Assembly: GCF_017303275.1 (NCBI RefSeq) | Contig: NZ_JAFKOJ010000009.1 | Span: forward strand, 62,001 to 126,000 | DNA length: 64,000 nt | Reading direction: 5' to 3' | Source of the DNA: Bacillus sp. NTK034 | GTDB lineage: Bacteria; Bacillota; Bacilli; Bacillales; Cytobacillaceae | In this document: positions 1 through 8,481 of the stretch, piece by piece | Layout of the letters: every line of letters starts with the position of its first letter | Position numbering within the stretch: position 1 is the first letter of the stretch | The notes under the pieces: model-generated | Told to the model about the DNA's origin: nothing | The model's input: the letters and a program-made list of their open reading frames with translations, nothing else | Databases searched by the model: none | Position numbers and translations under genes: made by a program

Positions 1-98
1 TCCCATAAATGAAGAATCAAGATTACTTTGTGTTTTGACGCCAGTTATTTTTTAATTGGCTGATTATAAATATCTTATTTAACGAAAGGTGGAGTATC

Positions 99-2144
99 AT
101 GCGTGTAGCTACAGATATTGGCGGGACATTTACTGACCTGGTTTATGTCAATGATGAAGGTGAAATTGGGGTTGCTAAAAGCCATACCACACCTCCCAAT
201 TTTGAAAAGGGAGTGATCGATGTTATTGAGAAAAGTGAAATCGATCAGACAGCCATCAAGACTTTTATCCATGGTACCACGGTAATTATCAATGCTCTTA
301 CAGAACGCAAAGGGGTCAGGACAGGTTTAATTACAACCAAAGGTTTCCGTGATGTGCTTGAAATTGCAAGAGGAAACCGTCCGGATCTATTTAATGTACG
401 ATACGAAAAGCCGGTGCCTTTTGTTGAGCGCTATTTACGCCAGGAAGTAGAGGAGCGCCTGAATTATAAAGGTGAGGTACTTTCTCCGTTAAACAAGGAG
501 CAGTTAACGGCTGTTATTAACTATTTCAAGGAACAAAAAGTAGAAGCTATTGCTGTCGCCTACCTACACTCTTATGTTAATCCAGTTCATGAAATTGAGA
601 CAGTGGAATTAATAAAAAAGCTATGGCCTGAAGCAGCCGTTACAGCATCCTATGAAGTGACAAAGGAATGGCGGGAATATGAACGGACCAGCACTACGGT
701 TCTTAATTCATATGTTAAGCCGATTGCGGCTACCTATGTAAACCGTCTGCATAATAAATTAGTAGAAAACAAGACTGACAGCCAGAATTACATTATGCAG
801 TCAAACGGCGGTACAACAACCTTTAATAGTGCAAAACAAACCCCTATTAATATGGTAGAGTCCGGCCCTGTAGCCGGGATTTATGGTGCTGCAGTTCTTG
901 GTGAAATCTTGAATGAGAAAAATATCATTGCTTTTGATATTGGCGGGACTACAGCGAAATGTTCTCTGATTAATCAGGGGGAGGTAAAGGTTTCAACGGA
1001 TTACTTTATTGAAAAAAATGAGCGGAGTGCTGGTTATCCAATAAAAGTACCTGTTGTTGATATCGTTGAAATCGGCAACGGCGGGGGTTCAATCGCATGG
1101 ATCGATGGAGCTGGTTCTTTAAAGGTTGGTCCGCAATCTGCAGGCGCGCTGCCTGGTCCTGTGGCGTATGGTCAAGGCGGAACAGAACCAACAACCACAG
1201 ATGCCAACTTGCTCACTGGCAGGCTTTCTCCGGAGAATTTCGATTATGAAGTAGATTTGGAGAAAGTAAAGGCGGCCATTAAAGAGAAGGTTGCTGATCA
1301 TTTTGAAATGACGGTTGAAGAAGCTGCATTAGGGATTATTCGAATTGCAAACTCCAATATGCTGAATGCATTGAAGCTTATTTCAGTAAGAAAAGGTCAT
1401 AATCCCCGTGAATTTTCATTGGTCGCTTTTGGCGGAGGCGGATCGATGCATGCACCTGCATTGGCTAAAGAGCTGGGTGTGAAAAAAGTGATTGTTCCAG
1501 TCGCCTCTTCCGTGTTCTCTGCATGGGGAATGCTCATGACTGACTTAAGGCATGACTACATCCAGACATATATCAGAAGAATAAATGAACTCGATCCTGC
1601 TGAGTTGAATAACGAATGGAATTCAATTGAAGCACAAGCACTTAACCAATATCAGGAAGAGGGCGTTTCGGAAGAAAAGGTGTTATTTACGAGATTTGCA
1701 GATATTCGATATCTTGGGCAGGAGCATACTGTAAAGGTTCCTGTTCCAAATGGGAAATGGTCTAAGGAAACCCTCTCAGAAGTAGTTAAGCGCTTTGGCG
1801 ATCTTCATGAACAGCACTATACCTTTAAGCTTGAAGGTACACCAGCAGAAATTGTAAATCTGCATTTAACAGCTTTTGGGAAAGTACTAAAACCTCAGAT
1901 GAAAAAAATTAGTTCTATAAGCAGCGACATACAAGAAGCATACAAAGAAACACGGCCGGTCTATTTTGAAGAGGAAGGCTGGGTTGAAACAAAAGTATAT
2001 TACCGGAGTTTATTTGGGAAAGGCATGCAAATTTCCGGGCCAGCCATTGTAGAGGAACAGTCTGCTTCTACGGTTATTTATCCAGGTCAGTCCTTGACTG
2101 TAGATGAGTACGGAAATCTAATCATTGAAACAGGGGTGGAATAA
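99..2144 (+). CDS. hyuA: Hydantoinase/oxoprolinase family protein, subunit A (HyuA-like)
   Basis: ATP-dependent amidohydrolase subunit of the HyuA/OplA family (681 aa), which acts with HyuB to open cyclic amides such as hydantoins or 5-oxoproline in the cytoplasm. Two actin-like phosphate-binding motifs are visible: DIGGTFTD at residues 6-13 and FDIGGTTAK near residue 280. Length is normal for a stand-alone A subunit. The ATG follows GAAAGGTGGAG at good spacing. The stop codon abuts the ATG of hyuB, so the two are translationally coupled. The substrate is not readable from sequence; N-methylhydantoinase, oxoprolinase-like and acetone-carboxylase-like relatives share this fold. Confidence 0.9.
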   Translation: MRVATDIGGTFTDLVYVNDEGEIGVAKSHTTPPNFEKGVIDVIEKSEIDQTAIKTFIHGTTVIINALTERKGVRTGLITTKGFRDVLEIARGNRPDLFNVRYEKPVPFVERYLRQEVEERLNYKGEVLSPLNKEQLTAVINYFKEQKVEAIAVAYLHSYVNPVHEIETVELIKKLWPEAAVTASYEVTKEWREYERTSTTVLNSYVKPIAATYVNRLHNKLVENKTDSQNYIMQSNGGTTTFNSAKQTPINMVESGPVAGIYGAAVLGEILNEKNIIAFDIGGTTAKCSLINQGEVKVSTDYFIEKNERSAGYPIKVPVVDIVEIGNGGGSIAWIDGAGSLKVGPQSAGALPGPVAYGQGGTEPTTTDANLLTGRLSPENFDYEVDLEKVKAAIKEKVADHFEMTVEEAALGIIRIANSNMLNALKLISVRKGHNPREFSLVAFGGGGSMHAPALAKELGVKKVIVPVASSVFSAWGMLMTDLRHDYIQTYIRRINELDPAELNNEWNSIEAQALNQYQEEGVSEEKVLFTRFADIRYLGQEHTVKVPVPNGKWSKETLSEVVKRFGDLHEQHYTFKLEGTPAEIVNLHLTAFGKVLKPQMKKISSISSDIQEAYKETRPVYFEEEGWVETKVYYRSLFGKGMQISGPAIVEEQSASTVIYPGQSLTVDEYGNLIIETGVE

Positions 2145-3893
2145 ATGACGCAAATTGTTCGCAGTAAAGTAGATCCATTTACACTTGAGATTGTGAAAGA
2201 TTCACTTGTTGCCATCGGAGATGAGATGTTTATTGCCCTTGCCAAAACATCAATGAGCCCTATTATTTATGAAGTCCTGGATTATGCGAGCGGTCTTACC
2301 GATGCGAAGGGCCAGCTTTTGACACAAGGGAATGGTGTTACAGGATTTATTGGGATGCTTTCAGATATGGTAAAGCAAACACTCAAGAAATTCGGGGATG
2401 GAAAGCTAAAAGAGGGCGATATTATCATCATTAATGATTCATATGGCGGAGGCGGTTCCCATCTTTCGGATGTGGGACTGGTGATGCCGATATTTTATAA
2501 AGGAGAAATTGTTGCTTTCTCTGCCAATAAGGCCCATTGGACTGAGGTGGGAGGAAAAGATCCAGGTTCCTTCAGCAACGATGCTACAGATATATTTCAG
2601 GAAGGCTTGCAATTTCCAAGTGTAAAGCTTTTCAATGAAGGCGAAATCAATCAGGCTATTGTCGATATCATTGAAGCGAATGTCCGATTCCCGGAATTGT
2701 CGCTGGGAGATATGTGGGCTCAGGTTGCAGCCCTTAAAACAGGTGAAAAACGGGTTAAGGAATTATGTGAAAAGCATGGGAAGCCATTATTTTTATCATC
2801 AGTAGATTATCTCCTTGACCACGGCGAACAGCTTGCGCGTCAGGAATTAACCAAACTGCCAAAGGGCACTTTTCATGCAGAAGGATTTATTGATGATGAT
2901 GGCTTTGGAAATGGGCCATTCAAGATCAAAGTTAAAGTAACCATCTCTGATGACAAATTTGTTGCTGATTTTAGGGGCAGCCATCCTCAGGTTCCAGGAC
3001 CTGTAAACTGTTCTTATACTGCACTTGTCTCAGCTGTACGGACTATTTTCCTCGCCATTACGAATCCTTCTCAAGATGCGAACGATGGAGTGTTCCGTCC
3101 ACTGGAGGTTATTACAGATAAGGGCTCAGTTCTTTCAGCAGAACGGCCTGCTCCTGTTTCAATCTATTGGGAAAGCATGCTTGCAGGAGCGGACTTGATA
3201 TGGAAAGCTCTTGCTCCAGTAATTCCACATAGGCTTAATGCTGGCCACCTGTTATCTGTTTGTTCGGTCGTATTATCAGGATTGCATCAGGATACAGATG
3301 AACCATTTTTAATTGTTGAGCCTTCTGTTGGCGGCTGGGGCGCATCTGAAGGTCAGGATGGTGCAAGAGGACAATTCTGCATTGGAGATGGCGAAACGTA
3401 TAATGTTCCAGTTGAAGTAGCTGAAACAAGGTATGGCATTATGGTTGATGAGTACAGCTTGCATACAGATGGAGCCGGAGCAGGAGAGTATATTGGCGGT
3501 TCTGGTGTCATTCGCTCTTATAAAGCCCTAACCGACAACCAAATGGTTTCTGTAACTTTTGGACGGAATAAATTTGTTCCTTGGGGAATGAATGACGGGA
3601 ATGACGGATCAGCTAACAAGGTTTATATTGAAAAAGCAAATGGTGAAGCCGATGGCCCATTTGGGATCTATCCCAGGTACCCGCTGAATAAAGGTGATGT
3701 CGTAAAATTAGTCACTGCCACAGGCGGCGGATACGGAGAACCTTTCAAGCGCCCTGCAGAAAAAGTAGCCAAAGATGTGAAAAATGGCTATATCACTGCA
3801 TCGCAGGCAGAAGCGGACTTTGGGGTAAAAGTAAACGAGAAAACATATGCTGTCGAAGGTTTAACAGAAGAACGTCAGACAAGAGGTGAATAA
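2145..3893 (+). CDS. hyuB: Hydantoinase B/oxoprolinase family protein (HyuB-like)
   Basis: Partner subunit of HyuA (582 aa, usual length). It carries the family's N-terminal KVDPFTLEIVKDSL-type segment, the NDSYGGGGSHLSD glycine-rich stretch around residue 98 and the C-terminal GGGYGEPFKRP signature near residue 530. It starts directly after the hyuA stop codon with no intergenic base and overlaps the upstream end of the cupin reading frame, so hyuA, hyuB and cupin form one tight operon. Cytoplasmic; known to form a heteromer with HyuA. Exact cyclic amide unknown. Confidence 0.9.
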   Translation: MTQIVRSKVDPFTLEIVKDSLVAIGDEMFIALAKTSMSPIIYEVLDYASGLTDAKGQLLTQGNGVTGFIGMLSDMVKQTLKKFGDGKLKEGDIIIINDSYGGGGSHLSDVGLVMPIFYKGEIVAFSANKAHWTEVGGKDPGSFSNDATDIFQEGLQFPSVKLFNEGEINQAIVDIIEANVRFPELSLGDMWAQVAALKTGEKRVKELCEKHGKPLFLSSVDYLLDHGEQLARQELTKLPKGTFHAEGFIDDDGFGNGPFKIKVKVTISDDKFVADFRGSHPQVPGPVNCSYTALVSAVRTIFLAITNPSQDANDGVFRPLEVITDKGSVLSAERPAPVSIYWESMLAGADLIWKALAPVIPHRLNAGHLLSVCSVVLSGLHQDTDEPFLIVEPSVGGWGASEGQDGARGQFCIGDGETYNVPVEVAETRYGIMVDEYSLHTDGAGAGEYIGGSGVIRSYKALTDNQMVSVTFGRNKFVPWGMNDGNDGSANKVYIEKANGEADGPFGIYPRYPLNKGDVVKLVTATGGGYGEPFKRPAEKVAKDVKNGYITASQAEADFGVKVNEKTYAVEGLTEERQTRGE

Positions 3894-3894
3894 A

Positions 3895-4224
3895 GTGGAC
3901 GTATTAAATATAGAGAATATCCAGATTGATTCAAATGCCGCAGTTCCTCTTAAAACAGTATTCTCACAAAAAGCATTAGCTGGAGACTTGAAAGTTGGAA
4001 CGGTTGTCATTCCTCCAGGAAAGAGAGTCCCTTTAACAGGAGTTTCGAATCATAAAGAAAATGAATATTCGATTATAGTAAAAGGTTCAATTGTAACAGA
4101 AACGAAGGGAAGAACCTATCGGGTTTCAAGCGGAGATGCAACCTTTATTCCTGCAGGGCAAGAACATATTGCCTATAATGACAGTGATGAAGATTGTGAA
4201 ATTGTGTGGGTATTGGTTGGTTAA
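3895..4224 (+). CDS. Small single-domain cupin protein
   Basis: A 109-aa protein that is almost entirely one cupin barrel: the HKENEYSIIVKG motif-1 region and a PAGQEHIAYND motif-2 region with candidate metal-ligand histidines. The GTG at 3895 is preferred because AAGAGGTG ends 6 bases before it; an in-frame GTG at 3886 would lie inside that ribosome binding site. It is the last gene before an intrinsic terminator. A role in isomerising or processing the hydantoinase substrate or product is only inferred from operon position. Confidence 0.75.
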   Translation: MDVLNIENIQIDSNAAVPLKTVFSQKALAGDLKVGTVVIPPGKRVPLTGVSNHKENEYSIIVKGSIVTETKGRTYRVSSGDATFIPAGQEHIAYNDSDEDCEIVWVLVG

Positions 4225-4237
4225 CCATTTTCCCCAT

Positions 4238-4263
4238 AAAGACCTTGCATGGGCAAGGTCTTT
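4238..4263 (+). terminator. Intrinsic terminator after the hyuAB-cupin operon
   Basis: Perfect 11-bp stem AAAGACCTTGC / GCAAGGTCTTT with a 4-base loop, ending in T residues. It separates the hyu operon from the permease downstream. Confidence 0.85.
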
Positions 4264-4320
4264 ATTATAAGGAAATTTTACAGAATATTCCGATATAAAA
4301 TCATAAGGAGTTGGACAGGG

Positions 4321-5670
4321 ATGGAGGATGTGTCTTTAAGAAAAAGCGGAGGAAAAGATGAAGCTCTTGCTTCTGTGCCTATAAATGAAAGGCAGCACTG
4401 GATATCACCTGCCATCATTTTTGGGGGACTTGAATTTACAATTCCAGTTTTAATGGTTGGTGCAACATTGACAGCAAGCTTTGGTCTCGGGAAGCTATTC
4501 TGGATCCTGGCAGCAGCTTTGTTTATTTTCCAATGGATCGGTAATGCCCTTGCAGGATACATCGGTGCAAAAACTGGCCGCTCATCGTCAGTAATTGCCA
4601 GAACAAGCTTTGGGTCCAATCAGGCACGATTTATTGTAGGATTGACTATATTTATCGTTTCAATGGGGTGGTGGGCACTCCAGACAGCTGTGGCAGGAAA
4701 TGCCATAGCAGCGATGTTTGGAATAGATTATCAGACTGAGTGGTTCCTTTGGGCCATTGTAACCATCATTGCCGGCCTTCTATTTGCCCTTCCATCCATT
4801 ATTGGATACTCCTCCATGAAGTGGACAGATTATTTAGCTGTCCCTGCTGGATTATTATTAATTGCAGGCGGCATTTTCTATGCTTTAAAAAATATCGGCT
4901 GGGAAAAGATAGCATCCTGGAACCCTGAACCACAAATGACTTTTCTTGCTGCCGTCAGTTTAGTAATTGGCATAAATGTTTCACAATGGGTCATTGCCTC
5001 AGATTATACACGCTATGCGAAGCCTGCAGTAAAAGACAACGTACTAATTCCCTTGGGCATAATTGCCGTTGGTTTTCCGCTATTCTATGTAGGCGCCATC
5101 ATGTCCATAGGGGTTGGCGATGCGGATATTGTAAATGTCATGATGAACTTAGGATTTCCGGTATGGGGATTCCTTATCTTATGGTTAGCCACTTGGACCA
5201 GTCAATTGGTAAATAACTATAGTATGGGTCTGGCATTGGCTAATATGCTGAATGTTAACTCGAATAAAGGGAGAGCCTTGCTGACTTTGGCTGGTACGAT
5301 CATTTCCATTGTCATTGCTTTAGCAGGCATACTCGATTATTTTATGGATTTTCTTTATATGACGGCTTTAATTTATCCAGCCATTGGCGGTGTTATGATG
5401 GCAGATTTCTTTTTTATCAGAAAACAGCAATGGACCGATAATAAAGGATGGAATTGGATGGCTACCATTGCATTAGCAGCCGGAACTTTTGTCGGCTATT
5501 ATACTCAATATGTACATTCTTTTGGCCTCCCAGCTGTACAGTCCATAATTGCTTCAGCACTTGTTTATATCATTGCCATGAAAATCAAAGCAAGAGTGGC
5601 ACCTGATCACTTTACCGAGATTAGCAGCGAGCCAGACTCATATTCTTCTGGTAATGTTAAAATTCTATAA
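4321..5670 (+). CDS. NCS1 family cytosine/allantoin/hydantoin-type permease
   Basis: Polytopic transporter (449 aa, about 12 hydrophobic segments) of the nucleobase:cation symporter-1 family, CodB-like. Visible features are a hydrophilic N-terminus, the EF/GGLEFTIPVLMVGATL first helix region, and the SSVIARTSFG segment. Start taken as ATG 4321 with AAGGAG 10 bases upstream; the longer in-frame start at 4249 lies in the loop of the preceding terminator and is implausible. NCS1 includes the Mhp1 hydantoin transporter, so co-location with hyuAB suggests hydantoin or pyrimidine-like substrate uptake (inference). Confidence 0.85.
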   Translation: MEDVSLRKSGGKDEALASVPINERQHWISPAIIFGGLEFTIPVLMVGATLTASFGLGKLFWILAAALFIFQWIGNALAGYIGAKTGRSSSVIARTSFGSNQARFIVGLTIFIVSMGWWALQTAVAGNAIAAMFGIDYQTEWFLWAIVTIIAGLLFALPSIIGYSSMKWTDYLAVPAGLLLIAGGIFYALKNIGWEKIASWNPEPQMTFLAAVSLVIGINVSQWVIASDYTRYAKPAVKDNVLIPLGIIAVGFPLFYVGAIMSIGVGDADIVNVMMNLGFPVWGFLILWLATWTSQLVNNYSMGLALANMLNVNSNKGRALLTLAGTIISIVIALAGILDYFMDFLYMTALIYPAIGGVMMADFFFIRKQQWTDNKGWNWMATIALAAGTFVGYYTQYVHSFGLPAVQSIIASALVYIIAMKIKARVAPDHFTEISSEPDSYSSGNVKIL

Positions 5671-5680
5671 TCTATTCAAT

Positions 5681-5717
5681 AATGCCTGTTCTCAATATTT
5701 TTGAGAACAGGCATTTT
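5681..5717. terminator. Bidirectional terminator between NCS1 permease and HAAS membrane protein
   Basis: 15-bp stem (AATGCCTGTTCTCAA with its complement) and a 5-base loop, flanked by A and T residues on both sides. It serves the convergent genes on either side. Confidence 0.85.
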
Positions 5718-5733
5718 GATTGTGGACTTCACA

Positions 5734-6732
5734 TTATTGAATTCTTGATTTGCGTATCCCATCAAAGATACTCATTCCAGCATAAAAGATAAATACAATC
5801 ATGATGCCGCCAAGCAGCCAGTTTTTAAATTGTGCGGCTGAGATTGAGAATAAATCAGTCATGTATGCTGTGAATTCAGGCTGGAGCAAATTCGGGTTCA
5901 GTAAAATGAAGATGAACACGATGGTAGCAAACAATTCAAGGACGGTGTTGAAGATCGCCATCCTTTTCGTCCATTGGCCAATGATTAATTTGTAGAGTGC
6001 CAATCCCACTTCGAGCGCAATGATGACCACAACAATTGGCCAGTATCCGAGCAGAACCTCCTGGTTTACTGCGGCAATCTGGAACTCCAGTCCTTCACCG
6101 CCGCCTCTATAGATTCCCATTAGCCGGTCTGCATAAAAGTACAGGGTTGCCCAAATGGCAGTCCACATTAAGCTTCCAAAAACCTCAAACTTGGAAATGG
6201 CTTTCTTCTTCGGAATATACGTGATGCTTTTCAAATCTTCCGGAGTCCACGGTTTTAAGCTTGGCGACAACGGATGCTGCTCTTTTCCTTTATCCAACCT
6301 CTCAATAACCGCGAACACAATCGTCAGCCAGAAGAATACCTGAACCGCCACTTCAATCAGTCTCCAGATTCCATAGCCCATGAAACCGAGCACCGCATTG
6401 ATGATGGTATCATCGCGGTTAAATTCAAAAATAAACTCGGCAGCAACGGAAATCAATGAAATGGCTGCGGCAATCGGCAGGATCATTTTTAATAATGACA
6501 CATAAACATCAAAATAGCGCGGCCCGATGAGATGCATCGGCTGATCCCGGTATCCGGCTGCTAAAGCGGCAGGGCTTCCCAATTTACCGAGGACCTCCTT
6601 AACATCCTCCTCATTGTAATCATCCGGAAGCATATCCCCAATCGTTGACTGCAGCTCGAGTGCGATGTCCGCACGACTCTTTTCAGGCAGCCTCCTGGTC
6701 ACTTCCTGTATATATACCTCAATTAAATTCAT
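5734..6732 (-). CDS. HAAS-domain (DUF1700-like) multi-pass membrane protein
   Basis: About 332 aa. The N-terminus (residues 1-70) resembles the HAAS signalling domain: short helices with the pattern YIQEVTRRLPEKSRAD and a KLGSPAALAAGYRDQP ending. It is followed by several transmembrane helices. The ATG at 6732 has AAAGGGG 9 bases upstream and overlaps the end of the PadR gene; another ATG at 6741 lies too close to that site. PadR + HAAS pairs are a known arrangement in Bacilli in which PadR controls expression of the HAAS membrane protein. Specific function unknown. Confidence 0.7.
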   Translation of the reverse strand: MNLIEVYIQEVTRRLPEKSRADIALELQSTIGDMLPDDYNEEDVKEVLGKLGSPAALAAGYRDQPMHLIGPRYFDVYVSLLKMILPIAAAISLISVAAEFIFEFNRDDTIINAVLGFMGYGIWRLIEVAVQVFFWLTIVFAVIERLDKGKEQHPLSPSLKPWTPEDLKSITYIPKKKAISKFEVFGSLMWTAIWATLYFYADRLMGIYRGGGEGLEFQIAAVNQEVLLGYWPIVVVIIALEVGLALYKLIIGQWTKRMAIFNTVLELFATIVFIFILLNPNLLQPEFTAYMTDLFSISAAQFKNWLLGGIMIVFIFYAGMSIFDGIRKSRIQ

Positions 6733-7066
6733 CTTCCTCATCCCCTTTCAACAGCCCGAATAGCTGTTTGGAATTGTTGATCCATTCCTCTCTTAATTTC
6801 AGAAAAGTCTCCAGTCCCAGATCACTCAATACATAATACTTACGTGGCCTGCTCTCAGTATGATCCCAGCTGCTGGTCACCAGCTCCTGTTTTTCCAGAC
6901 GCCGCAGCAAGGGATATAACGTGCTCTGATCAATATTTATGCCGGAGTCCTCCAATAACTGAACCAGCGAATACCCGTATTGCGGTGTCCGCAGCTGGCT
7001 CAGAACCGCCAGTGTCAGTGTTCCTCTCCGAAGCTCTGTTGTTAACGAATTCAGCAGCGTACTCAT
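6719..7066 (-). CDS. PadR family transcriptional regulator
   Basis: 115-aa winged-helix protein with the PadR signature PQYGYSLVQLLEDSG ... STLYPLLRRLEKQELV ... RPRKYYVLSDLG and a short C-terminal dimerisation helix. GAGGTGA lies ideally before the ATG. The gene overlaps the next gene (HAAS membrane protein) by about 14 bases. The upstream region (7085-7135) contains repeated ATACTATATG-like motifs and a 21-bp palindrome, suggesting autoregulation. DNA-binding repressor by family; ligand unknown. Confidence 0.9.
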   Translation of the reverse strand: MSTLLNSLTTELRRGTLTLAVLSQLRTPQYGYSLVQLLEDSGINIDQSTLYPLLRRLEKQELVTSSWDHTESRPRKYYVLSDLGLETFLKLREEWINNSKQLFGLLKGDEEDEFN

Positions 7067-7084
7067 TTACTCACCTCGCTTGAT

Positions 7085-7135
7085 ATACTATATGACATAC
7101 ACTATATGGTTTATACTATGTATCATACAGTATGG
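7085..7135. promoter_or_regulatory. Probable PadR operator/promoter region
   Basis: Three related repeats: ATACTATATG (7085-7094), ATACACTATATGG (7097-7109) and a near-palindromic 21-mer at 7113-7133 with outer arms ATACT/AGTAT and inner GTAT/ATAC. They lie immediately upstream of the PadR gene start. PadR proteins bind imperfect palindromes rich in ATAC/GTAT. Confidence 0.5.
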
Positions 7136-7334
7136 ACGTGACAATAATCAACTGCTTCTTTTCAGTTTTTTTGTCAATAAATCTGGTACTGCTTGGATAA
7201 GCAGATGTGCAGGCCAAACACTTCCATTTGAAATCCAGGCTCAGGTGGGCAATGTATTCATTTTTATAACATCGGGACTATGGTCTGTCCAAATAAATTT
7301 TCAGAAATATGATGGTTATATAGGAGGTGATAGT

Positions 7335-7649
7335 ATGTTTGGTTTAGGAAAATGCTGGTGGTGTGAACTGCTGCCATTGGCTTGTGAGGGATGTGCCTGC
7401 AGTATTCTAAGGAATGCGAGAGAAGGGCAGGAGTTTTTGATTATGCTGAAAGGTACTGCGGAATTTTTAGCTTTAGGTCCTGGTCAAAGCCCTCAGGCTA
7501 CTGAGTTTTCTTTTGTCCGATTTAAAGAAGATTCGTGCTGCGCAATATTTACCTTCTCCCAGCAGCCGGGAGCTGTTCCGGCAGAAAGAGAATTTATCAT
7601 TGATTGCCGAAGCATTGCTGCTCTTTCTCCATTACCTTCTCCTCTCTAA
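7335..7649 (+). CDS. Cys-rich hypothetical protein, possible spore coat type
   Basis: 104-aa protein beginning MFGLGKCWWCELLPLACEG, preceded by a textbook TAGGAGGTGA site 4 bases upstream. Seven or more cysteines occur in pairs (CWWC, CEGCAC, SCC). The second half has a FVRF..DSCCAIFTF...EFIIDCRSIAAL layout that reminds me of CotY/CotZ/ExsY-type coat proteins; this is a weak resemblance by eye. The open frame extends upstream to 7080, but that part lacks a ribosome binding site and overlaps the PadR operator. Function not recognised. Confidence 0.55.
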   Translation: MFGLGKCWWCELLPLACEGCACSILRNAREGQEFLIMLKGTAEFLALGPGQSPQATEFSFVRFKEDSCCAIFTFSQQPGAVPAEREFIIDCRSIAALSPLPSPL

Positions 7650-7709
7650 TATGAAGGTTCATCTGTATGTGGTCCACTTTTTTTCTGGGGTGCTTAAGCG
7701 TGAGAGTAA

Positions 7710-7740
7710 AAAAAACATTGGGCTTATCCAATGTTTTTTA
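7710..7740. terminator. Bidirectional terminator
   Basis: Stem AAAAAACATTGG / CCAATGTTTTTT with a 6-base loop. It separates the Cys-rich gene from the convergent LysE-type exporter. Confidence 0.85.
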
Positions 7741-7744
7741 CAAT

Positions 7745-8368
7745 TTAATGCTGTTTATCCAGCGCTAACTTTAATCCAAATCCAATTAGAACAAGCCCTG
7801 TTGCTTTATCCATAAACCTTTGAACTTTTGGGGACATAAGCCATTCCCGCATGTAATTGATAAAATAGACATAAATGAAAAACCAGGTTATGCTCAGCAG
7901 TGTGTAAATAATTCCCATGATGATCAGCTGCTGTGATGCATTTTCGCCTGTCTTCACAAATTGCGGCAGAAAGGTTAGGAAGAACATCGCAACCTTGGGA
8001 TTGAGAACATTTGAAAGGAGTCCCTGTTTAAAAGCAGACTTTTTCATATCGGAATTAACCTCAGTTTCAATGCCAGCATCTTTCTTCCTTTTCATCGAGA
8101 TGAATGAAGATAACCCGAGATAAATCAAATAAACAGCCCCTGCATATTTAATGATTTCAAATGCAGCAGCAGATTGCATTAAGATGGCTGATAGTCCAAA
8201 AGCAGCCGCAAAGGTATGCAATAAAGAGCCGGCTGTAATCCCAAGTCCCATTTTATAGCCATCTGTCCTTCCGTCTGCAATCGTCCTTTTGGTAATAAGG
8301 GCTGTATCGATCCCTGGACTCATTACCACAAACAATGAAAGAACCAAAAACGTAAAGAAATCATTCAT
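7745..8368 (-). CDS. LysE/RhtB family amino-acid exporter
   Basis: 207-aa membrane protein with five to six hydrophobic helices and the family's SPGIDTALITKRTIADGRTDGY segment near the N-terminus (PGP/D-type motif of LysE/RhtB). ATG 8368 has AGGGAG 8 bases upstream; a GTG at 8377 would overlap that site. It is divergently transcribed from an XRE-cupin regulator across two strong palindromes, an arrangement typical of a locally regulated exporter. Substrate (amino acid or analogue) not determinable. Confidence 0.85.
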   Translation of the reverse strand: MNDFFTFLVLSLFVVMSPGIDTALITKRTIADGRTDGYKMGLGITAGSLLHTFAAAFGLSAILMQSAAAFEIIKYAGAVYLIYLGLSSFISMKRKKDAGIETEVNSDMKKSAFKQGLLSNVLNPKVAMFFLTFLPQFVKTGENASQQLIIMGIIYTLLSITWFFIYVYFINYMREWLMSPKVQRFMDKATGLVLIGFGLKLALDKQH

Positions 8369-8389
8369 TTTCTTCACTCCCTGCTAATG

Positions 8390-8430
8390 TGTTAAAATAC
8401 AATTTAACAGATGTTAAATATAATTTAACA
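8390..8430. promoter_or_regulatory. Twin palindromic operator between LysE exporter and XRE-cupin regulator
   Basis: Two inverted repeats share arms TGTTAAA/TTTAACA: 8390-8409 (6-base spacer) and 8412-8430 (5-base spacer; arms extend to TGTTAAAT/ATTTAACA). Their left ends are 22 bp apart, about two helical turns, fitting cooperative dimer binding by the adjacent XRE-family regulator. Confidence 0.7.
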
Positions 8431-8481
8431 TACGATGAGGATTTTTTGTTCAAATATTTTAAAAAATTGAGGAGCGGGGTT

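Noticed and set aside
4249..4320. N-terminal extension of the NCS1 permease beginning at ATG 4249
   Set aside because: The ATG is in the loop of an intrinsic terminator and has no ribosome binding site; ATG 4321 fits the family.
7080..7334. Upstream in-frame extension of the Cys-rich gene
   Set aside because: It covers the PadR operator and lacks a ribosome binding site; a strong TAGGAGGTGA precedes ATG 7335.
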